A stretch of 64,000 bases of DNA from NCBI RefSeq assembly GCF_030268965.1, contig NZ_BSSE01000019.1:91532-155531 (forward strand), in the 5' to 3' direction. The stretch is from Microtetraspora sp. NBRC 16547 (GTDB lineage Bacteria; Actinomycetota; Actinomycetes; Streptosporangiales; Streptosporangiaceae). The notes under the pieces were generated by a model. That model ran no database searches and was not told the DNA's origin. It was given only the letters and a program-made list of their open reading frames with translations. Position numbers and translations under genes: made by a program. Shown here piece by piece: positions 8,615-18,438 of the stretch (positions are counted from its first letter, which is position 1; every line of letters starts with the position of its first letter).

Positions 8615-10339
8615 GTGCAGGCACGATGGCTGGCCGCGCTGATCACGTTGATCGTTGTGGAGACCGCGACGGCCTGCTCCGGCGGGCCGACCGCCGGCGA
8701 CCCCGGAAGCGGTTCCCCCACCGCCTCCTTCAAGCCGTACGACATCAACCCGGTCGCCCGGGACAAGGTGAAGGACGGCGGCACCCTCAACTGGGGGATG
8801 ACCGCTTTCCCGACCCAGTGGAACGTCAACCAGGCGGACGGCGACACCGCCGAGGCGTGGTCCGTCATCGGCGCGTTGATGCCCGTCGCCTTCCGGTCCG
8901 ACCAGAAGGGCCGGCTGTCGCTCGACCGCGACTACGTCATCCGGGCGAGCATCACCAAGAAGACTCCGAATGAGATCGTCACCTACACGCTCAACCCCAA
9001 GGCCAGGTGGTCAGACGGGAAGCCGATCACCTGGCGGGACTACGCCGCCCAGTGGAAGGCGATGAACGGCCACGAGAAGGCGTACGGCGTGTTCCCCGGA
9101 TCCGGATACGACTCGGTCAAGAGCGTCACCAAGGGATCGAACGACCACGAGGTCGTGGTCACCTTCGCGGAGCGGTACGGCGAGTGGCGGGCGTTGTTCT
9201 CCCCGCTCTACCCGCGCTCGGTCAACGCCTCCGCGGACGCCTTCAACACCGGGTGGGTCGATCGGATCCCCGCGACCGCTGGACCGTTCAAGGTGTCCGG
9301 CATCGACCAGGCCACCAAGACCGTCACCCTGGTACGCGACTCCGGCTGGTGGGGCGACCGGGCCAAGCTCGACCGCATCGTGTTCCGCGCCCTCCAGGGC
9401 AACGCCCTCGTCAACTCGTACAGCGGCGGGGACCTGGACGTCTTCGACGCCGGCCTGTCACCCACCGCGTACGACTGGGGCAAGGCCGAGCCGACCGCCG
9501 CCGTCAGGCAGGCCGGCGGCACCGACTTCCGGCAGATCACGCTCAACGGCGAGTCGGAGGCGCTGTCCGACGTCCGGGTCCGCCAGGCGATCGCCGTCGG
9601 GATCGACCGCAAGGCCGTCATCTCCGCGGACCTGCAGGGGCTGGGCTGGCCGGCCGCCCCGCTGAACAGCCACTTCTACATGCAGGGCCAGGGCGGCTAC
9701 CAGGACAACGCGGGCTGGCTCGGCACCTACGACCCGGCCCGCGCGGGAAAGATGCTGGACGAGGCCGGCTGGCCGCTGACCGCCGGAACCCGGAAGAAGA
9801 ACGGCAAGGAGCTCACGCTCCGCTACCTCATCCCCTCCGACGCGCCGGTGGCCCGCTCCGAGGCGGACGCCGTGCGCACGTCCCTGGAGCGGATCGGGGT
9901 GAAGGTCGCCATCGTGACCGTGCCGAGCGTGGACTACTTCGACAAGTACATCGTCCCGGGACAGTTCGACATGGCGGCCTTCGCCTACGCCGCCTCGCCG
10001 TACCCCGTGTCGGCCAACTACGGGGTGTACCTCAACGGGACGACCTCCTCCGGCGACGGTAAGCGAGACGGCAAGCAGGACGATAGGCAATGGGACGCCA
10101 ACCTCGGCCGCGCCGGCAGCCCCAAGATCGACTCGGCGCTGTTCGCCGCGGGAGCCCAGCTCAACCCGGGGAAGGCCGCGGCCCAGCTCAACGCCGCCGA
10201 CCGGCTCATCTGGCAGCAGGCCACGGTCGTGCCGCTGTTCCAGCGCCCGCAGACCGTGATCGTCAGGTCCACCCTGGCCAACATCGGAGCCACCGGGTTC
10301 TACGACCTGAGGTACGCCGACGTCGGGTTCACCCGCTGA
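8615..10339 (+). CDS. ABC-transporter family-5 solute-binding lipoprotein (peptide/nickel type)
   Basis: A 574-residue lipoprotein starting with GTG at 8615 after TCGGGAGGAG. The signal peptide runs VQARWLAALITLIVVETATAC, and the Cys is the likely lipidation site (ATAC lipobox). The mature part has the SBP_bac_5 layout: KDGGTLNWGM near the start, RWSDGKPITWRDYAAQW, AGPFKVSGIDQATKTVTLVRDSGWWGD, VRQAIAVGIDRKAVI, and a late PLFQRPQTVIV segment. Family members deliver oligopeptides or similar ligands to membrane permeases. No permease or ATPase gene lies next to it, so it is an orphan binding protein. The ligand is unknown. Confidence 0.9.
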   Translation: MQARWLAALITLIVVETATACSGGPTAGDPGSGSPTASFKPYDINPVARDKVKDGGTLNWGMTAFPTQWNVNQADGDTAEAWSVIGALMPVAFRSDQKGRLSLDRDYVIRASITKKTPNEIVTYTLNPKARWSDGKPITWRDYAAQWKAMNGHEKAYGVFPGSGYDSVKSVTKGSNDHEVVVTFAERYGEWRALFSPLYPRSVNASADAFNTGWVDRIPATAGPFKVSGIDQATKTVTLVRDSGWWGDRAKLDRIVFRALQGNALVNSYSGGDLDVFDAGLSPTAYDWGKAEPTAAVRQAGGTDFRQITLNGESEALSDVRVRQAIAVGIDRKAVISADLQGLGWPAAPLNSHFYMQGQGGYQDNAGWLGTYDPARAGKMLDEAGWPLTAGTRKKNGKELTLRYLIPSDAPVARSEADAVRTSLERIGVKVAIVTVPSVDYFDKYIVPGQFDMAAFAYAASPYPVSANYGVYLNGTTSSGDGKRDGKQDDRQWDANLGRAGSPKIDSALFAAGAQLNPGKAAAQLNAADRLIWQQATVVPLFQRPQTVIVRSTLANIGATGFYDLRYADVGFTR

Positions 10340-10481
10340 ACCTCGCTGTGCTTACTTGCCTCGCTTCGCTCGGCGGGCTCGGGGCGCCCCTTGAGGCGGC
10401 TCGTGCCCTCCTTGCTCGGAGTCGCTCGTGCCTCGCTCCCCGCTCGCTCGTCGGTTACTTCCCCGCCGCGCCCCTCGCGCG

Positions 10482-12044
10482 TCAGGGGGACGGCTCGTCG
10501 GGGATGTCGGCGATGTCGTCAAGGGCGGCGGCCAGCTCGTCGGGGTGGTCGCCCATCCGCTCGGCGATCTCGATGAGCAGGTGCAGCACCTCGTGCCGGT
10601 CGTGGCCGAGATCCATCAGCCGCTGCGCCGCCTCCCACAGCTGCGGGGGATCGCCCTCCCAGAGCCGGGCGGCGATCTCCTCGTGCCAGGCGAGGTGCTC
10701 GTCGAAGTCGGGCCGGTCGCGCTCGTCGGCGTGATCGATCTCCAGCAGGATCCGGCGGTCGCCCTCGTCCGCGGGATTCAGCGTGTCCAGGATGATCGAG
10801 CCGTGCACGCCCTGCAGCATCGGAAAGGCGAAGGCGCGGCGGGCCAGGGCCGACAGGTCGCCGTCCGGCAGCAGCCGCTCGACGAGCGCGCGGTCCAGAC
10901 CGAACGTGGTCGGATCGCGGTACGCCTCGGTGAACCGGGCGGTCGCCTCCCACACGGCGTCGAGCGTCGCCCGGATGCCCTGCTCCGGCAAGCCGGCGCG
11001 CGGACCGGCGAACCGGACCCAGGCCGCCAGCGCGTGCGGCATGGCCTCCTGCTCCGCCGGCTGGAGCATGACCTTCCGCGGCAGCCAGTCCAGCAGGAAC
11101 GTCTCGCACTTGGCCGGGCTGATCCGGAGCGGCCGCCCGAGGTCCTGATCGCACCCGTAGTCGATGATGTGGTCCGCGCACCGGGACGCCGCCGAGGGGT
11201 CCGACAGGTTCTCCGCCGCGTCGGAGGCGAGGAACTCGGCCGCGAGCATCGCCCGCCGGTCCCTGCTGTACGGCGCCTCGCTGTGCGGGGGCGCGGGCCG
11301 CTTGCGGCCGGGGGGAAGCGCCTTGATCCGCGAGCGGGCGAACGCGTGATAGGCGCTGTAGCCGTCGCTGACCAGCCGGGGCGCGCTCCGGCCGAGCGAG
11401 TCGCGCGTCGCCTTCATCGCGAACTCCAGCAGCGCCCGCGCCTGCTTCGGCTCGATCTCCTCGAACCGGAGCATGGGATTGACCGCGGCCTCCAGTCTGG
11501 CCTGCTCCAGGAGCTTGTCGACCTGTGAGGAAACCCACGCGTCGCGGGCCATGCCGCGCATGTTGTAGTCGACGACCACCACCAGGGCGTGCTCTTCCTC
11601 GCCGTTGTAGGCGAAGGTGCACACCACCGTGTCCTGGTCGCCGTAGACGTCCCTGGACACGTAGCAGCCGGCCGGTTTCACCGCGCCCACCCTGTCGGCC
11701 CAGCGGGGCCGCGCCACGTCGGACTCCATGAGGGCGAGGGCGGCACCCTCGGCCTTGGCCGCCTGACGCGCCGTGCCGAGGTAAGCGACCGAGATCAGCA
11801 GCGTGAGCGCGGCGGGCGTGCCCGCCTTCGCGGCGTAGTCGACCAGACCCTCGCCGAGGATCTGCTCGACGTCGCCCCCGCGCAGCCGCCGGCCCCACCA
11901 GGCGCCCAGCATGTCCGACACCATGAGCTCCGCGTCGAGCGGGCTCCGTACGGCGAGCAGTTCGCGCGCCGCGAGCAGCATCTCGGCGAAGACGTCGTCC
12001 GGGGTCTGCGTCTCCCGGGGATCTCGCCGCCTCCGGCCCCTCAC
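10482..12044 (-). CDS. Unknown large protein with a C-terminal DUF1841-like region
   Basis: About 520 residues from a GTG at 12044 preceded by GAGGCGG; an upstream ATG at 12158 would add 38 Arg-rich residues. I do not recognise the whole protein. The last 100 residues (FDEHLAWHEEIAARLWEGDPP .. MDLGHDRHEVLHLLIEIAERM) resemble DUF1841 by eye. The N-terminal half is mainly helical with a stretch TVVCTFAYNGEEEHALVVVVDYNMRGMA. No signal peptide or membrane segment is seen, so it is probably cytoplasmic. The 142-bp gap to the convergent lipoprotein gene holds repeated CTCGCT runs and no clear terminator. Confidence 0.7.
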   Translation of the reverse strand: MRGRRRRDPRETQTPDDVFAEMLLAARELLAVRSPLDAELMVSDMLGAWWGRRLRGGDVEQILGEGLVDYAAKAGTPAALTLLISVAYLGTARQAAKAEGAALALMESDVARPRWADRVGAVKPAGCYVSRDVYGDQDTVVCTFAYNGEEEHALVVVVDYNMRGMARDAWVSSQVDKLLEQARLEAAVNPMLRFEEIEPKQARALLEFAMKATRDSLGRSAPRLVSDGYSAYHAFARSRIKALPPGRKRPAPPHSEAPYSRDRRAMLAAEFLASDAAENLSDPSAASRCADHIIDYGCDQDLGRPLRISPAKCETFLLDWLPRKVMLQPAEQEAMPHALAAWVRFAGPRAGLPEQGIRATLDAVWEATARFTEAYRDPTTFGLDRALVERLLPDGDLSALARRAFAFPMLQGVHGSIILDTLNPADEGDRRILLEIDHADERDRPDFDEHLAWHEEIAARLWEGDPPQLWEAAQRLMDLGHDRHEVLHLLIEIAERMGDHPDELAAALDDIADIPDEPSP

Positions 12045-12190
12045 CGGGCCGCCTCGCCGCGTTCGGAGACGCGCGAGCCAAGCCTGCGGTGGTTGTCGGC
12101 GCGCTCGCTCACGGAACCCACCTTCTCGCATTCCCGGCCCAATCGGCATCCGGAACACGGCCCGGTGACTTCCCCGTTATACGGGCGGGC

Positions 12191-12433
12191 CTATCCGGCC
12201 CGGGAAGGCGGCGCCGAGTTCACCAGGGCGAGCAGGTGCTCGCGGGCGATCCATTCGACGGCCGCGGGGGTCGCTCGCAGCCCGAGGTGCTCGGTGCAGG
12301 CCCACACGTCGGCGACGCAGCGGCTCACCGTGTCCACAGGCACGGTGAGGAACTCCGCGGCCAGGCGGGCGCTGACCGGTTCGAGGAACGCCGGCGCGCG
12401 GCCGCCGTTGACCCGTGTTGCGAGTAGTGGCAT
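12191..12433 (-). CDS. Small helical protein (three-helix dimerisation-domain type)
   Basis: An 80-residue ORF beginning with ATG. The sequence is all-helix in appearance (LEPVSARLAAEFLTVPVDTVSRCVADVWACTEHLGL .. VEWIAREHLLALV), like the small proteins with a three-helix-bundle dimerisation domain that are frequent in actinomycetes. The function is not known. It lies 146 bp upstream of the unknown 520-residue gene on the same strand. Assignment is by general resemblance only. Confidence 0.5.
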   Translation of the reverse strand: MPLLATRVNGGRAPAFLEPVSARLAAEFLTVPVDTVSRCVADVWACTEHLGLRATPAAVEWIAREHLLALVNSAPPSRAG

Positions 12434-12562
12434 CGTCGCATTCCTCGCTGAGTGACTACCCGGCGGTCTCCTCGCCGGAAATGACAGGGACCGGCCGCTT
12501 TCATTCCATAACTTTCCGCAGACGTGTCAACCCCTCACGGGGCTCCGTGCAAAGCTGTCCCC

Positions 12563-13129
12563 ATGCGTATCCAGCTCGCCCAGCGACAGGATGCCGACGA
12601 ACTGCTCAGCCGGAGTTCCCTGGCCCTGCTCGTCGGCATGCTGCTTGATCAGCAGATCCCCATGGAGTGGGCGTTCTCGGGGCCCCGCACCATCGCCGAC
12701 CGGCTCGGGCATGATCTGGACGCGCGGGAGATCGCCTCCTATGATCCTTCGGAGTTCGCGGCACTGCTGGCCGCCAAGCCGGCCGTCCATCGGTATCCGG
12801 GCTCCATGGCGGGCCGGATCCAGGCGCTGGCCGCCTATCTGGTCGAGCATTACGACGGCTCGGCCGACGGGGTGTGGGAGGATGTCGACGACGGTGCCGA
12901 GTTGCTACGCCGCCTGCTGGCCCTGCCCGGGTTCGGCAAGCAGAAGGCACAGATCTTCCTCGCACTGCTGGGCAAGCAGCTCGGCGTGCGACCGCCCGGA
13001 TGGCGCGAGGCCGCCGGGCCGTACGGCGCGGAGGGCGTGCACCTTTCGGTCGCCGATGTCGTCGACTCCGACAGCCTCGATCTGGTCCGGGCCACCAAGC
13101 AGGAAGCGAAGAGGTCCGCCAAGAAGTAA
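12563..13129 (+). CDS. HhH-GPD-type base-excision repair family protein (TIGR03252-like)
   Basis: A 188-residue protein that closely fits the actinobacterial HhH-GPD family: ALLVGMLLDQQIPMEWAFSGP near the N-terminus, KPAVHRYPGSMAGRIQALAAYL in the middle, and the helix-hairpin-helix LLALPGFGKQKAQIFLALLGKQLGV. HhH-GPD proteins include DNA glycosylases that remove damaged bases, but this small family is uncharacterised and I cannot point to a certain catalytic Asp. I chose the ATG at 12563 (MRIQLAQRQ) because conservation begins there; the frame is open from 12524. Confidence 0.85.
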   Translation: MRIQLAQRQDADELLSRSSLALLVGMLLDQQIPMEWAFSGPRTIADRLGHDLDAREIASYDPSEFAALLAAKPAVHRYPGSMAGRIQALAAYLVEHYDGSADGVWEDVDDGAELLRRLLALPGFGKQKAQIFLALLGKQLGVRPPGWREAAGPYGAEGVHLSVADVVDSDSLDLVRATKQEAKRSAKK

Positions 13130-13470
13130 GCCCGATCCTGCTGCGCGAGATGGCGCCTTTTGACAGGATGCGTTGACCGCATGCCGGGCGGGGCTTCCAT
13201 CCGCGCATGCCCATCGCCGATGATGTAGGGCAGATCCTGCGCTACAGGGAGTGTCTTATGGATCTTGCGGTAGCGACCGGCGGCCGGACGGGTGCATCCC
13301 GGAGCGGAGGAGGTGAGCATAACGGAGTTGGGCACGGCCGCGGGCATGACCAGGCCGTATGGCGCCGAATCGGCGTCACGCGGTAGGCAGAAGATCAGGA
13401 CACGACCGTAAATCACAGTTATGGAGATGTGCCTCGTGGGAGACCCTGGCACGCGACGGAGGTGCCGACC
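13130..13470. other. Intergenic region, 341 bp, no convincing gene
   Basis: It separates the HhH-GPD gene from the PAS-GAF-phosphatase gene. A TTGACA hexamer is at 13160-13165 but has no good -10 partner at 17-18 bp. A 32-codon ORF from a GTG at 13313 abuts a GGAGGAG run too closely for normal initiation. The only firm element is the GGAGG site near 13458 that serves the gene at 13471. Confidence 0.5.
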
Positions 13471-15564
13471 GTGAGCGCCGAAACCTCCGTGCCCCGTCCC
13501 CGGGAGTCGGGTTTGGACATCTCAGACTCCGGCCTCTTCCGTGGCCTCATGTCCGAGGCCCCCTTCGCCTTCGCGTTCTTCGACCCGTCCGGGCGTTTTG
13601 TCCGTGTCAATTCGACCTTTACCGAGCTGACCGGCCACCCTGTCGAACGGCATCTGGACATGATGCCCTCCGACCTCCTCTCGGCGGACCTCGCCACCCT
13701 GATCGACTCGGCTCTGCGCCGGATCAGCGGTGAGGGCCTGCCCATCACTGACCAGCGCATCAGGACCCGCGCCGAGAACGGCGACACCCGGCACTGGGTG
13801 GTGTCGTTCTTCCCGATGCGGGAGGGCGACGGCGTCCTGGGCACCGCGCTCTTCGGCGTCGATCTGACCGAGCGCCAGCTCACCGAGGAGGATCTCCGCC
13901 GCAGCGAGGAGCGTTACCGCTCGCTGGTCGAGTCGCAGCAGCAGCTCGTGTGGATCACCTCGCCCACCGGCGCCGCGATCGAGGACGCCCCGCAGTGGCG
14001 GGCCGTCACCGGCCAGGGGCTGGAGGAGTACCTCGCTCACGGCTGGCTCGACGCCGTGCACCCCGACGACCGCCCGGGAGCCGAGGAGGCCTGGCGGGAG
14101 GCGCTGCGCGGCCGCACCATGTTCGAGTGGAGCTACCGGGTGCGCACCCGGGCCAGCGGCTACCGGCACTTCGAGGTGCGCGCCGTCCCGATCATCCGGC
14201 ACGGCCGCGTGATCGAGTGGGTGGGCGCCAACTCCGACGTCACGCCGCAGCGCGAGGCCGAGGAGATGCGCGGCAGGCTCACCGACCAGCTCGGCGCCGC
14301 CGCGCTGCGCACCGCCCGGCTCCAGGGCGCCACGGCCCTGCTGGCCGAGGCGCTCACGGTCGAGCAGGTGGTCCAGGTCATCATCGACGTCGGCCGTACG
14401 GCTCTCGCCGCCGACCACTCGGGCGTGGCGCTGCTGGAGGACCAGGACCGCGCGAGCCTGAACGTGATCAACAGCGGGGGAGTCCCGGACGCGCCCGGCG
14501 TGTCCGGCGACGAGATCGCGCTGTCCACCACCAGCGTGATGACGATGGCGGTGAACAGCCGGCGCCCGGTGTTCGCCGAGTCACCGCAGAGCCTGCGCAA
14601 CCAGCTCGTCGACGCCGGTGTCGAGGACGAGCGGATCACCGAGTTCCTCGACGGCACCGATGAGCGGGCGTGGGTCGGCCTACCGCTGCTCGCGGCCGGC
14701 CGGGCGCTAGGGGCACTTCGGTTCTCCTTCAACCGATCGCAGAAGATCTCCCAGGAGGACGGCGTCTTCCTGGAGGCCCTGGCCGGTCAGTGCGCGCTCG
14801 CCGTGGAGCGGGCGACGCTCTTCGAGCGCGAGCACAAGACCGCCGAGACGCTGCAGCGGAGCCTGCTGCCCGACAACCTGCCCGTGGTGGGCGGGCTGGT
14901 TCTGGCCCAGCGCTTCCGGTCCGGTTCCCGGCACGTGCAGGTCGGCGGCGACTGGTACGACGCGTTCGTCCTGCAGGACGGCCGGGTCGCGGCCGTGCTC
15001 GGCGACGTCATGGGCAAGGGCGTCAAGGCCGCCGCGGGCATGGGCCGGATCCGCAACGCCATGCGGGCGCTGGCGCTGACCAACCCGCCGCCGGCCGCGG
15101 TGCTCACCGGCCTGGACCGGGTCTTCGAGGCTACCGAAGAAGAAGAGCAGGTCACGACGCTCGCCTACATGGTGGTCGAGCCGGGCACCGGCGAGGGCAC
15201 GTTGGCGCTGGCCGGGCACCCGCCACCGCTGCTGGTGTCGCCGCAGGGTGTGGCGGTGCTGCACGAGACCGAGCCCGGCACGCCGCTGGGCTGGGCGACC
15301 AGCCGCAAGCAGTTCAGGTTCTGCGTTCCGCCGGGTCACACCGCGGTGCTGTACTCCGACGGTCTCGTGGAGAACCGGAAGCGCGGGCTGGACGCCGGAC
15401 TGCGGGATCTGTCGAGCGTCGTGGCCGAGGCGCCGCCCGAAGTCGTGGCAAGTCCCCACATGCTGCTGGATTTCCTGGTAGATCGGATGCTGTCCGGGTA
15501 TGAGCAGGATGATGATGTGACCGTGCTCGCGGTCCACGTTCCTCTAGCCACGAAGAGTGACTGA
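13471..15564 (+). CDS. PAS-PAS-GAF sensor with PP2C/SpoIIE-type serine phosphatase domain
   Basis: A 697-residue cytoplasmic protein starting with GTG at 13471 after GGAGGTG. Domains in order: PAS (about 25-140; FAFFDPSGRFVRVNSTFTELTG), PAS/PAC (about 155-270), GAF (about 285-450) and a PP2C_SIG/SpoIIE domain (about 465-690) with the metal-binding motifs GGDWYDAF and LGDVMGKGVKAAAGMGRIRNAMRA. Such proteins dephosphorylate anti-sigma-factor antagonists and so switch alternative sigma factors on. There is no HATPase anti-sigma domain in the same chain and no antagonist gene nearby, so its partner is elsewhere. Confidence 0.92.
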   Translation: MSAETSVPRPRESGLDISDSGLFRGLMSEAPFAFAFFDPSGRFVRVNSTFTELTGHPVERHLDMMPSDLLSADLATLIDSALRRISGEGLPITDQRIRTRAENGDTRHWVVSFFPMREGDGVLGTALFGVDLTERQLTEEDLRRSEERYRSLVESQQQLVWITSPTGAAIEDAPQWRAVTGQGLEEYLAHGWLDAVHPDDRPGAEEAWREALRGRTMFEWSYRVRTRASGYRHFEVRAVPIIRHGRVIEWVGANSDVTPQREAEEMRGRLTDQLGAAALRTARLQGATALLAEALTVEQVVQVIIDVGRTALAADHSGVALLEDQDRASLNVINSGGVPDAPGVSGDEIALSTTSVMTMAVNSRRPVFAESPQSLRNQLVDAGVEDERITEFLDGTDERAWVGLPLLAAGRALGALRFSFNRSQKISQEDGVFLEALAGQCALAVERATLFEREHKTAETLQRSLLPDNLPVVGGLVLAQRFRSGSRHVQVGGDWYDAFVLQDGRVAAVLGDVMGKGVKAAAGMGRIRNAMRALALTNPPPAAVLTGLDRVFEATEEEEQVTTLAYMVVEPGTGEGTLALAGHPPPLLVSPQGVAVLHETEPGTPLGWATSRKQFRFCVPPGHTAVLYSDGLVENRKRGLDAGLRDLSSVVAEAPPEVVASPHMLLDFLVDRMLSGYEQDDDVTVLAVHVPLATKSD

Positions 15565-15783
15565 ATGAAACAGTCATAACGGTTGCTTTCGGGTATCGGT
15601 CCCCCTCATCCGTACGCACTACTGTCTCGGTCGGCCTAGGGTGGGAAGGCAACCGGCCGGAGGTGGCCGTATGGACCGCCGTGGCGTGTCACAATGGCAT
15701 GTCGCGGTCCGCGCGGCCTCACCATCGGAAAAGAAGCAACCATCTGGGTCCATTCTCGCCATGCGTTCGTTCGAGAGGTGTTC

Positions 15784-17427
15784 GTGTCGCCTGCAAGTTC
15801 GACTCGCTCGAAGCCGTCGGAGCTGAACGAGCCAGTGATTCAGCAGCTCCTCGAGCGTGGGCGCTCGCAGGGTTTCCTCGAGTCCGAGGATGTCCGCAGG
15901 GCCTTCGAGGAAGCGGACATCCCGCTGTCGCACGCCGCTGGATTCCTGCGCAGCCTCAGCAAGGAGGGTGTGACCGTCGTGGTCACCGCGGCCGATTCCG
16001 CCGCGGCGCCCAAGCGGTCTCGTGGCCAAGCAAAGCGCCGCACCTCCTCCCCGGTCAAGAAGACCACCAAGTCCGCAGCCGCCAAAGAGGCACAGCCTGA
16101 GACCGTCACCGCCGTGGTGACCGGTTCGGCGGACTCGGCTCCCGCGCCCGCGCCGAAGAGGCCTGCCGCGAAGAAGGCCGCCCCGGCCAAGAAGACCGCG
16201 GCGCCCGCAAGCAAGCCCAAGTCCACGGCTCCCGCCTCCGGGCCCGAGTCCAAGGCCGCCAAGGCCGAGCCGAAGCCCAAGTCGTCCGAGGCCGACGATG
16301 ACGACATCGAGCTCGACGGCGACGTCGAGCTGGAGGACTTCGAGCTCGACGTCGACGACGTCGAGATCGAGGCCGACTCGGAGACCGAGGCCGACGCCGA
16401 CACCGAGGGTGAAGGCGAGGAGAAGGCGGCGCCCGTCGCCCACTCCGAGGACGAGGTGCTCATCCTCACCGACGATGACGACGACGCTCCCGTGGCTCAG
16501 GTCGCGGCCGCCGGCGCCACCGCCGACCCCGTCAAGGACTATCTCAAGCAGATCGGCAAGGTTCCCCTGCTCAACGCTGAGCAGGAGGTGGAGCTCGCCA
16601 AGCGCATCGAGGCGGGCCTGTTCGCCGAGGAGCAGCTGGCCAGCGATGGCGAGCAGCTCCCGGTCGACGTCCGCGCCGAGCTGGAGTGGATCGCCGAGGA
16701 CGGTCGCCGGGCCAAGAACCACCTGCTGGAGGCCAACCTCCGGCTCGTGGTCTCGCTGGCCAAGCGGTACACCGGGCGCGGCATGCTCTTCCTGGACCTG
16801 ATCCAGGAGGGCAACCTCGGTCTCATCCGCGCCGTCGAGAAGTTCGACTACACCAAGGGCTACAAGTTCTCCACGTACGCCACCTGGTGGATCCGGCAGG
16901 CGATCACGCGGGCCATGGCCGACCAGGCGCGGACCATCCGCATCCCGGTCCACATGGTCGAAGTGATCAACAAGCTGGCCCGCGTCCAGCGGCAGATGTT
17001 GCAGGACCTCGGCCGCGAGCCCACTCCGGAGGAGCTGGCCCGCGAGCTCGACATGACCCCGGAGAAGGTCATCGAGGTCCAGAAGTACGGGCGCGAGCCG
17101 ATCTCCCTGCACACCCCTCTCGGTGAGGAGGGCGACAGTGAGTTCGGCGACCTCATCGAGGACTCCGAGGCCATCGTTCCGGCTGACGCCGTCAGCTTCA
17201 CGCTGCTCCAGGAGCAGTTGCACTCCGTTCTGGACACGCTGTCCGAGCGGGAGGCGGGCGTCGTGTCGATGCGGTTCGGCCTCACCGACGGTCAGCCGAA
17301 GACGCTCGACGAGATCGGCAAGGTCTACGGCGTGACCCGCGAGCGGATCCGCCAGATCGAGTCCAAGACCATGTCCAAGCTGCGTCACCCCTCGCGGTCG
17401 CAGGTGCTCCGCGACTACCTCGACTAG
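15784..17427 (+). CDS. hrdB: Principal RNA polymerase sigma factor (HrdB/RpoD)
   Basis: A 547-residue primary sigma-70. After an N-terminal helical part come a Lys/Ala/Pro-rich stretch and a strongly acidic stretch (Asp/Glu, about residues 170-240). The conserved core follows: region 1.2 ([28 protein letters not shown]), region 2 ([39 protein letters not shown]), region 3, and region 4 ([20 protein letters not shown] .. [16 protein letters not shown]). The GTG at 15784 has GAGAGGTG just upstream; the frame opens at 15694, and a GTG at 15778 is also possible. The location beside DUF7455 and ParE matches the Streptomyces hrdB neighbourhood. Confidence 0.96.
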   Translation: MSPASSTRSKPSELNEPVIQQLLERGRSQGFLESEDVRRAFEEADIPLSHAAGFLRSLSKEGVTVVVTAADSAAAPKRSRGQAKRRTSSPVKKTTKSAAAKEAQPETVTAVVTGSADSAPAPAPKRPAAKKAAPAKKTAAPASKPKSTAPASGPESKAAKAEPKPKSSEADDDDIELDGDVELEDFELDVDDVEIEADSETEADADTEGEGEEKAAPVAHSEDEVLILTDDDDDAPVAQVAAAGATADPVKDYLKQIGKVPLLNAEQEVELAKRIEAGLFAEEQLASDGEQLPVDVRAELEWIAEDGRRAKNHLLEANLRLVVSLAKRYTGRGMLFLDLIQEGNLGLIRAVEKFDYTKGYKFSTYATWWIRQAITRAMADQARTIRIPVHMVEVINKLARVQRQMLQDLGREPTPEELARELDMTPEKVIEVQKYGREPISLHTPLGEEGDSEFGDLIEDSEAIVPADAVSFTLLQEQLHSVLDTLSEREAGVVSMRFGLTDGQPKTLDEIGKVYGVTRERIRQIESKTMSKLRHPSRSQVLRDYLD

Positions 17428-17477
17428 CAGCGGACCAGCAGCGGGACCGGCCGTCCACCGAGCGGCCGCACGCATCT

Positions 17478-17517
17478 CTGACGGCCCCGCCCTCTTCCCG
17501 GAGGGCGGGGCCGTCAG
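17478..17517 (+). terminator. Strong GC hairpin terminator after hrdB
   Basis: A 17-bp perfect stem (17478-17494 with 17501-17517) and a 6-nt loop lie 50 bp after the hrdB stop. There is no T-tract, as is common in actinomycetes. It also sits 64 bp downstream of the convergent yaaA stop, so it may work for both. Confidence 0.8.
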
Positions 17518-17581
17518 GTCGTGTCTGACAAATCACGCCCTGCTGCGCACTTCCTCGGGGCATGTGCACGGCTGAATGTGA

Positions 17582-18340
17582 TCATGAACTTATCACGATA
17601 TCGAGGCTCCAGGGCTTGCCGGGGCGGGGCGCCGGTCCGAGTTCCGTGTGGTGGCCGAGCCTCCTGAGAGCCTCGGCCAGTTCCTGAGGGTCGCCCGGTT
17701 CATCGGAGCTTTCCACCAGTGATCGGGCCACCGCGCCCCTGGTCGCCTTGGCCATGTGACTCACCACGGTGCGTTTGCCGGCCGTCTCCTTCAGCACGCG
17801 TACGGCGACCGCCCGCGCGCCGGCCGGCCACGCCTGGGCGTACGTCGCGGACCGCATGTCCACGACCAGACCGGGCAGCGGGTCGAGCGCCGCGGTGAGG
17901 GACGGGCGCCAGAACGCCGCGAGGCCGCCCATCGGCGGAAGCGCGCGGGCCATGGAGAGCCGGTACGGCGGGACCCGGTCGGTCAGGCGGAGCGCGCCCC
18001 ACAGGCCGGAGAAGACGATGACGCGCTCGTCGGCCCGCCTTCTAGCCTCCGGGGCCAGCGTGGCGATGCCCAGGTTGTCGTAGAGAACGCCCGTGTACAA
18101 CTCTGTGGCGGTGAGGGTGGGGGCGGTGCGCAGATCGCGGTTCCTGCCGATCTCGCCCTGCTGCCCCTCGGACAGGCCGAGCATGGCCCGGGCATCGGAG
18201 GTGTGACAGAGCGTGATCAGCGCGTCGAGCACCTTCTCCCGGGGGGAGGTGAGCTCGGGGAAGCCGAGGGTGTCGAGGTCGAGCACGGGTCCGTCGCCCC
18301 GGGACGCCTTTCCTTCGGAGGGCGGCAGCAGGATGAGCAC
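17582..18340 (-). CDS. yaaA: Peroxide stress protein YaaA (UPF0246)
   Basis: A 252-residue protein beginning MLILLPPSEGKAS, the hallmark YaaA start, with VFSGLWGALRLTDRVPPYRLSM, DMRSATYAQAW and KRTVVSHMAKATRGAVAR later in the chain. E. coli YaaA lowers free iron during peroxide stress and binds DNA. The GTG start at 18340 follows GAGGGAC. It is convergent with hrdB and divergent from the GNAT gene at 18439. Confidence 0.92.
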   Translation of the reverse strand: MLILLPPSEGKASRGDGPVLDLDTLGFPELTSPREKVLDALITLCHTSDARAMLGLSEGQQGEIGRNRDLRTAPTLTATELYTGVLYDNLGIATLAPEARRRADERVIVFSGLWGALRLTDRVPPYRLSMARALPPMGGLAAFWRPSLTAALDPLPGLVVDMRSATYAQAWPAGARAVAVRVLKETAGKRTVVSHMAKATRGAVARSLVESSDEPGDPQELAEALRRLGHHTELGPAPRPGKPWSLDIVISS

Positions 18341-18438
18341 GTCCCTCAGCCTAGCGACGCGATCACCCGGTGGCGTAGGCGACCGGGGGGTGACCAGCGT
18401 GGACGAACGCGATCAGGGTGCTGAGGTAAGGTCCGCCC

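Noticed and set aside
13313..13411. Short ORF of 32 codons starting at GTG (MSITELGTAAGMTRPYG..)
   Set aside because: The GGAGGAG run touches the GTG directly, too close for initiation, and the peptide matches nothing I know.
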